Source: Haematobia irritans
Lineage: Eukaryota; Arthropoda; Insecta; Diptera; Muscidae
NCBI RefSeq assembly: GCF_050003625.1
Contig: NC_134401.1
Coordinates: 90,002,852-90,066,851 of the forward strand
Reading direction: 5' to 3'
Length of the DNA stretch: 64,000 nucleotides
The notes below the pieces were generated by a model, which saw only the letters and a list, made by a program, of their open reading frames with translations, was not told the DNA's origin and searched no databases. A program made the position numbers and the translations under genes. Below are positions 61,501-64,000 of the stretch, one piece after another (position 1 is the stretch's first letter; each line of letters begins with the position of its first letter).

Positions 61501-62238
61501 TATCGCTCTTGAAGGGAACTATGTTGAATAATAAAATTTTGACAAAAAAATGTGTTTTTCTTTGTTAGACCGGGGACTTATCAGCCAACCTGTTATATGC
61601 ATTTTAATAAACGTTCAAAAATTGGTCCATATCAGTCCATATTTATATGTAGATTAGTGCTGCCCGATTCCATGTTTAGCTTAATGGCAAGAGCTACTTT
61701 TAGAGTCGCCAAATAAAGCAGTCCCCATATTTGACTTCTTTCATTCAATCTGGTTGATATTTGGAGTACACTCTCTTGAATGAAAAGAAAAGACTGATAA
61801 ACAAAAACAACGAAATCAGTGATCTGATTATCATTCGACAAAAAATCATTTTTCCGAAGTATATATTGATATATTTTGGCCAAGTATACAGCCATAAATC
61901 ATTAAAGAAAACAAACAAAAAGTTATCGACCTTAACATTTTAGCTATGTCACACTGTACTTCCAAATCCCTTCTCTTTCATCTCAATTAGGAAAACATGC
62001 ATAAATCAAATTATGAATGTCGACCACGAACAAAACACATGTTCTCATGTGGCTTCGTGGTTGTACTACAAACAGTCATTACTTACCATTGAAATCGGTA
62101 TCACCAGGCACATCATATACAGCATCCAACTTGGTACGGTGGATTCATGATAGGGATGCATCAACGAATCATCATTACAGAAAAAGCCACGTTTGTAGGC
62201 TTCACCCCATAATGTAAAGCTGAGAACGGGTAGACCAA
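40577..62238 (-). CDS. Wunen-type lipid phosphate phosphatase (PAP2 family), 5' end missing
   Basis: Exons 62238-62087, 51189-50971, 44082-43903, 40907-40731 and probably 40594-40577 join in phase 0 after the first. The family is an integral-membrane phosphatase that dephosphorylates extracellular or lumenal lipid phosphates; in Drosophila, wunen proteins guide germ cells. Visible motifs: [15 protein letters not shown] near the N-terminus, C1 KYSIGRLRP (KX6RP), C2 PSGHASFT, and C3 [12 protein letters not shown] (R-X5-H-X3-D with the catalytic His). All three active-site motifs are intact, so the gene is probably functional. The upstream exon with the initiator Met was not identified. The introns are 10.9, 6.9 and 3.0 kb, packed with transposons. 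Which wunen paralogue this is cannot be told from the sequence alone. Confidence 0.85.
40731..40907 (-). CDS. LPP/wunen-like exon D with C3 motif
   Basis: 177 nt, 59 codons, phase 0. The acceptor is TATTTACAG|ATTTAT and the donor is ATAGTG|GTAAGT. It contains [20 protein letters not shown], the C3 motif with the nucleophilic histidine and its paired aspartate, followed by the last membrane helix. Confidence 0.87.
41170..42513 (+). mobile_element. H2 Helentron/DINE-like element in intron C-D
   Basis: 5' TTATACCCTGCACCAC, 3' GTGGCGCAGGGTATAA, inverted with one mismatch. Five units of about 153 bp with GGGAGCTATATCTAAATCTG (41617-42270) lie between, then a GACGGACAGACGAAC tract. Nearly complete. 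Confidence 0.75.
42573..43328 (-). mobile_element. H1 element, minus strand, 5' truncated
   Basis: 3' hairpin TACCCTCCACCATAGGATGG, the CATCGAAATATTGCTCTAAG segment, CTCCGTCCGTCCG and four 153-bp repeats. It stops at CCTCTTGGTA next to LINE D. Confidence 0.72.
43329..43800 (-). pseudogene. LINE D fragment (post-RT region)
   Basis: Matches LINE B across 25533-25760 and 24785-24908 without the H1 insertion (TTGCACACTCGCCAAAGGG is shared). It covers the end of the reverse transcriptase and following sequence only. Confidence 0.65.
43903..44082 (-). CDS. LPP/wunen-like exon C with C2 motif
   Basis: 180 nt, 60 codons, phase 0. The acceptor is CTTTTTAG|GTTTGT and the donor is ACAGCG|GTAAGT. It reads [12 protein letters not shown], the cysteine-containing loop, then [12 protein letters not shown], which holds the catalytic C2 PSGH motif. 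Confidence 0.86.
44408..45337 (+). mobile_element. H2 element, left part, interrupted by a hAT element
   Basis: 5' GTCGGGCGGGGCCGACTATA and TACCCTTCACCAC; three central repeats (44815, 44965, 45105). The inverted 3' motif GTGGTGAAGGGTA lies beyond the hAT insertion at 50130-50141. Confidence 0.75.
45888..46165. repeat. Duplicated intron segment, copy 1
   Basis: TTTGGGAATTTGAAATTTTT through TACACTGATAGAAAAAAATT matches 51496-51795 at high identity, apart from a 16-bp insertion in the second copy. The plus-strand frame [19 protein letters not shown] is open in both. Confidence 0.8.
46166..47107. other. AT-rich interior of the hAT-like element
   Basis: No gene recognised. It begins with MITE-like text (ATTTTAACGAAATTTG) and ends with an H3-like scrap near 47000. 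Confidence 0.4.
48046..49332 (-). mobile_element. DD37E transposon, 1287 bp with TIRs and TA duplication
   Basis: Terminal repeats begin AAGGGTGATACGGTC at the left and AAGGCTGGTACGGTC at the right (inverted), and agree at 24 of the first 26 bases. They are flanked by TA at 48044-48045 and 49333-49334. It is inserted in the 153-bp repeats of H1 element 47108-49913; the repeat phase resumes on both sides. Confidence 0.9.
48223..49179 (-). CDS. DD37E Tc1/mariner-superfamily transposase, nearly intact
   Basis: 318 codons from the ATG at 49179 ([13 protein letters not shown]). The N-terminus has two helix-turn-helix units ([20 protein letters not shown], then [20 protein letters not shown]). The DDE catalytic domain shows D in VMDDETY, D in [11 protein letters not shown] and E in LRPIEKYW. 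The last two are separated by 37 residues, which defines the DD37E group known from mosquitoes and other insects. It lies between good TIRs (48046-49332). A CAA to TAA change ends the protein 18 residues before the next in-frame stop; the related fragment at 13180 keeps CAA. Activity is therefore doubtful but the catalytic core is complete. Confidence 0.88.
   Translation of the reverse strand: MPSKQEEQRIKILLAHRENPSYSHAKLAKSLKVAKSTVTNVIKVFGERLSTARKSGSEGNRKPEAAETTKRVAGSFKRSPNLSLRDAANKLGVSSTTVHRAKKRAGLSTYKKVVTPNRDDKQNTTTKARSRRLCTTMLTKFDCVVMDDETYVKADYKQLPGQEFYTEKGRGKVADIFKHIKLSKFAKKYLVWQAICTCGLKSSIFIASGTVNQEIYVKECLNKRLLPFLKKHGCSVLFWSDLASCHYGKKAMEWYAANNVQVVPKDKNPPNTPELRPIEKYWAIVKRNLKKTKKTAKDEQQFKANWLYAAKKVDMVAV
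50122..50970. other. H2 3' end, hairpin and unassigned intron next to exon B
   Basis: CACAGTAGTGGTGAAGGGTA closes the H2 element. A perfect 15-bp-arm hairpin follows at 50151-50190. The rest is AT-rich intron. Confidence 0.55.
50151..50190. repeat. Perfect hairpin, 15-bp arms
   Basis: GTTTCTTATATCCAT and its complement flank ACATACATAC. A partial third copy (TTCTTGTATGGATATAA) follows. Confidence 0.8.
50971..51189 (-). CDS. LPP/wunen-like exon B with C1 motif
   Basis: 219 nt, 73 codons, phase 0 at both ends. The acceptor is CTCGACAG|ATAACA and the donor is TTTGCG|GTAAGT. It encodes [13 protein letters not shown], a membrane helix, and ends in the catalytic C1 motif [12 protein letters not shown]. 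Confidence 0.85.
51496..51795. repeat. Duplicated intron segment, copy 2
   Basis: Same sequence as 45888-46165, about 300 bp upstream of exon B (in gene direction). It runs into the 29-bp minisatellite array. Confidence 0.8.
51790..54235. repeat. 29-bp minisatellite, 2.4 kb array with higher-order structure
   Basis: About 80 units of GTCAAAATTTTATTTCTATA plus GAAAATTTT. A longer variant, TTCAAAACTTCTAGAAAAAA with ATGTATTTCAGTAGAAAA, recurs near 51859, 52069, 52398, 52748 and 53168, marking higher-order blocks. This is the longest array of the minisatellite in the window. Confidence 0.92.
54266..54911. repeat. Long inverted repeat, about 300-bp arms
   Basis: The left arm 54266-54574 and right arm 54608-54905 are near-identical when inverted (AACTATCAACCAATTATCAG, CTCGAACCTTCCGAAAAAA). 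The spacer is about 33 bp. It is inserted in the minisatellite, which resumes at 54912. Confidence 0.88.
54912..55040. repeat. 29-bp minisatellite, right of the inverted repeat
   Basis: Four units of TTTTATTTCTATAGAAAA TTTTGTC, followed by GGTAGAATTCTACCAACTGT, the block that also flanks arrays at 490 and 58620. Confidence 0.8.
55007..55471 (-). other. Unrecognised 154-codon open frame in intron A-B
   Basis: Minus-strand frame without stops, [54 protein letters not shown]. The last third (from [10 protein letters not shown]) is repeat sequence, so any real exon would end before about 55120. The composition suggests a membrane protein, but no family was recognised. A possible acceptor TTGTTTTGTAG lies at its start. 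It may be a remnant of the element that formed the adjacent inverted repeat. Confidence 0.3.
55472..56788. other. Unassigned intron sequence
   Basis: No repeat family or gene recognised on either strand. Confidence 0.4.
56988..57806 (-). repeat. SINE-1, split by a hAT MITE
   Basis: The tail GGTTAGGTTAGCTTAGG is left of the hAT element; the body and tRNA-like head (GCAATGGTTAGCATGCCCGC, GTGGGTTCGATTCCTGC) are right of it. It lacks part of the middle (GAACGGCG region). Confidence 0.8.
57021..57504. mobile_element. hAT MITE carrying captured H1 repeats
   Basis: Ends CAGTGCTACCGCTAC and (inverted) CAGTGCTGCCGCTAG; perfect 8-bp duplication GTGGTAGC at 57013-57020 and 57505-57512. Positions 57126-57426 are H1 repeat and tail sequence, placed between two hAT-like flanks (CTTCAATTTTATTG). 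Confidence 0.88.
58459..58792. other. Hairpin and minisatellite scrap between two H1 elements
   Basis: A perfect hairpin AGCCATCACATG / CATGTGATGGCT at 58474-58503, the GGTAGAATTCTTG block, and three minisatellite units at 58715-58792. Confidence 0.55.
58793..61220 (+). mobile_element. H1 element with nested M1, seven or more repeats
   Basis: 5' ACAAGTATAAACGGCCGTAA. M1 (58954-59864) interrupts the 5' part. 153-bp repeats with TATATGGGGGCTATATATAA run from 59965 to 60960, then ACGGACGGACGGACA and ACCCCCCATCCTATGGTGGA. The end is cut short at the mariner remnant. Confidence 0.78.
58954..59864. mobile_element. TIR element M1, copy 2
   Basis: Same ends as M1 copy 1, TA at 58952-58953 and 59865-59866. 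H1 empty sites (CGTGGTATATATTA, for example near 7743) confirm the insertion point. It is close to copy 1 throughout. Confidence 0.87.
61221..61593 (+). pseudogene. Himar1-like mariner remnant (irritans group), 3' part
   Basis: The frame [19 protein letters not shown] ... [19 protein letters not shown] is the second and third Asp region of a DD34D mariner. A frameshift after DLKRM breaks it; the next frame continues [17 protein letters not shown] to LEGNYVE and stop. The right end, ACCGGGGACTTATC then AGCCAACCTGT, is the mariner terminal repeat, followed by TA. By memory of the family, both protein and TIR are very close to Himar1 from Haematobia irritans. The 5' half is missing; it abuts the truncated 3' hairpin of an H1 element. 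Confidence 0.85.
61594..62086. other. Intron sequence with SINE scrap
   Basis: AGTGCTGCCCGATTCCATGT at about 61655 is a SINE-1 body fragment. The rest is unassigned. Confidence 0.45.
62087..62238 (-). CDS. LPP/wunen-like exon A (first membrane region, [10 protein letters not shown])
   Basis: The acceptor TCTATTTGCAG|TTGG at 62239 follows a long pyrimidine tract, and the donor is AATG|GTAAGT at 62086. It encodes [20 protein letters not shown] and the following loop and helix; the (G/E)PYKRGFFC block is typical of fly wunen proteins. The open frame continues upstream to an ATG at 62341, but that stretch looks like a polypyrimidine tract, so I treat it as intron. Confidence 0.78.
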
Positions 62239-62645
62239 CTGCAAATAGACAAAAACAAAGATATGCAAGATAAGAAAGAATTAAGACAAAAATCATATCG
62301 ATTGGCAGATCGTATATTTCTTTCAATTCGATATCTCCCATAGAGACAATCTACTGCTATCAAATAAATAAATAATAAATACAATTCTAATAAATAATAT
62401 TTATATTCAAGTAATTTTTGTGAACTTAAGTACCCTACACTATGCCTTGAACAGTGTTGTCGTTCCTTGAGTAAAGTATCAAGTATTAACAAGTATACAA
62501 CCGTGGTGCCTAAATGTATGCAATGAAAATTTTATAGAAACTATTCCGGTTTTCCAGCAGAACTGTCAATACCAAGGATTGATTTGAATATAAAATAATT
62601 GTTTGGCTCATTTGGACCTAATTAAAAGAAACTTTAAAATATTGT
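62239..62645. other. Upstream flank of LPP/wunen exon A
   Basis: A pyrimidine-rich stretch (62240-62340) precedes the exon in gene direction. Beyond that no exon or repeat was recognised. Confidence 0.4.
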
Positions 62646-62780
62646 AGGTTAGGTTAGGTTAGGTTATGTGGCAGCCCGATGTATCAGGCTCACTTAGACT
62701 ATTCAGCCCATTGTGATACCACAGTGGTGAACTTCTCTCTTATCACTGAGTGCTGCCCGATTCCATGTTAAGCTCAATGC
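62646..62780 (-). repeat. SINE-1 3' fragment
   Basis: Four AGGTT tail units, then GGCAGCCCGATGTATCAGGC and the body to GTTAAGCTCAATG; the tRNA-like half is missing. Confidence 0.75.
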
Positions 62781-63329
62781 CACATGTTAAGCTCAGTACC
62801 ACAATTTTTATGTTAGTGTACCACTTTTTACTGCCAGTTTAGTGCTTCATTTTATTAATTCTATATAAAGGTGCAAGATACCTAACGAGGAGATCATGGA
62901 AGGTAATACATCGAACACTTCGATTGTAATACGTCGAATCTGAACTATTGCCCTAATAAAAGCGCCGATTTAGTCAAAGCTGAAGTGGTCTGCAACACAA
63001 ACAACGAGCCACGCTCGTCTTCTCATTCTCAGTTCCTGTTCGATAGCGGCCTCGAAAGGAAAGTCGAGCCAAGATAAAAAAAATGGATCAACAATTCCTG
63101 TAGGATATGTGCCATTTATCCCAGTTTTTGAGGTATATGGACGCTGCAGAAGAAATAGGACTAAGGATTCGGCTTCAACTAAAGTTGCGATAATAAAGAA
63201 ACCAAGGAATGTATTAAGTGGTGATTGTAGATGAGTGGAGTAAGGACAGAAGACCTTGGACTCTGTGTCCCTTAACTCGAAAACGGCCACAGCTGCCGCA
63301 AATCTCTCAATGAGATGGCTTAGCAGTAC

Positions 63330-63630
63330 AATATTCACCTAATATGGTTGCCTGGCCACAGGAACATACCAGGGAACGTCGATGCGGATGAGTTAGCAAG
63401 GCTAGGAAGTACCTTACATATTCAAGGGGAACTAGAATCTGTTGGCATGCCTATGGCTACCTGAAAGCTCATAGTACGTGAGAAGGATGTTATAATGGCG
63501 AATATCCGATGGGAGAATTGCAAGGGTTGCAACGATACTAAGCAAATATGGACCCATCTAAACGTCAGATATCACTCCTGATATCTGAGACCTTTTGAGA
63601 TTAGGGCTAGCATTAATAAATACAACAGTA
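63330..63630 (+). pseudogene. LINE RNase H-region fragment
   Basis: The plus-strand frame WLPGHRNIPGNVDADELARLGS is the end of the RNase H domain found in I/R1/Loa-type LINEs. GELESVGMPMATC and MANIRWENCKGC follow. No link to LINEs A to D can be shown. Confidence 0.65.
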
Positions 63631-63787
63631 TCGATCATCTCAAGACGCTACTTCGCCGGGATTTGGCCAAAATATTGCAGAAACTGTGATGGTTTTGTTG
63701 GCCGTTTAAAGGCCAAAGGTAAACAATTCGAACAAATCTGAGCTGATTCGAAAATTTAATGCTATTTCCAACATTTCTATACACATG

Positions 63788-64000
63788 ACCTATGCATAGG
63801 ATGGGGGGTATATTTACTTTATCATTCCGTTTGTAACACATCGAAATATTGGTCTTAAACTTCATAAAGTATGTATACTCCGGCTCATGGTGAAATTCTG
63901 AGTCAATCTAGCATTGTACGTCCGAAACAAGCTATTGACCTGAAACTTGGCACTAATAGTTGTTATAGGTCGGATGATATTGTATTTGGGTCTTATCGCA
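63788..64000 (-). mobile_element. H1 3' end, minus strand, running off the window
   Basis: CATAGGATGGGGGGTATATT, the CATCGAAATATTGGTCTTAA segment and AACAAGCTATTGACCTGAAA match H1. The (GTCY)n tract is nearly lost here. Confidence 0.7.

Noticed and set aside
62239..62341. In-frame N-terminus MGDIELKEIYDLPIDMIF for the phosphatase
   Set aside because: The stretch is pyrimidine-rich and ends in TTTGCAG, so it looks like the end of an intron; transcript data could reverse this.
62646..62675. TTAGG-like telomere repeats
   Set aside because: AGGTT runs occur only as SINE tails here; Diptera lack TTAGG telomeres.
62970..63338. Minus-strand 122-codon open frame
   Set aside because: The opposite strand carries LINE RNase H-like text just downstream, and the minus frame has no recognisable motif.

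Overview
The window looks like intergenic and intronic DNA from a higher dipteran, most likely a muscid fly of the Haematobia/Stomoxys/Musca group. Evidence for this: split genes with GT-AG introns, AT-rich DNA, DINE/Helentron-like repeats with a (GTCY)n microsatellite, and a mariner remnant whose terminal repeat and C-terminus resemble Himar1 of the horn fly. The species assignment is inference. Only two host protein-coding genes are visible, both on the minus strand, and both are stretched by transposons in their introns.

Gene 1 (11958-19546) is a complete four-exon acyl-CoA synthetase of the luciferase/4-coumarate-CoA ligase type. The exons join in phase to give 562 codons. Two introns are about 60 bp; the third is 5.8 kb and filled with repeats, including a 219 bp (TA)n tract. 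Its last residues and stop codon lie in the end of a small TIR element. Gene 2 (40577-62238) is a wunen-type lipid phosphate phosphatase. Its C1, C2 and C3 catalytic motifs lie on separate exons up to 11 kb apart; the first coding exon was not found in the window.

The rest is a nested transposon landscape. (i) Three families (called H1, H2, H3 here) share one architecture: a 5' subterminal repeat, an array of roughly 153-bp repeats, a (GTCY)n tract, and a 3' hairpin that inverts the 5' motif. This fits non-autonomous Helentron/DINE elements. (ii) Four nearly identical deletion derivatives of one Tc1/mariner-type element lie at 1835, 27512, 31688 and 36878. (iii) There is one nearly intact DD37E transposon (48046-49332), a second fragment of it, and a Himar1-like mariner remnant. 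(iv) hAT elements carry clean 8-bp duplications. (v) Several TIR elements have TA duplications, and two of these families carry tRNA-like modules. (vi) Four LINE copies or fragments with DUF4780-like ORF1, endonuclease and reverse-transcriptase remains, plus a separate RNase H fragment. (vii) tRNA-derived SINEs. (viii) A 2.4 kb array of a 29-bp minisatellite next to a 300-bp-arm inverted repeat.

Region by region: 1-11 kb is H2, MITE, H1 and LINE A. 11-20 kb is gene 1. 20-24.5 kb is H3 and hAT. 24.5-33.5 kb is LINEs B and C with nested mariner and H1. 33.5-40 kb is SINEs, MITEs and H3. 40-62.3 kb is gene 2 with heavily invaded introns. 62.3-64 kb is SINE, LINE and H1 pieces. No CRISPR array, rRNA or convincing functional tRNA gene was seen. 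I did not find a clearly new biological system. The most unusual signals are the equal-length but differently joined mariner derivatives, the long inverted repeat, and a TIR element forming the end of a host coding sequence.
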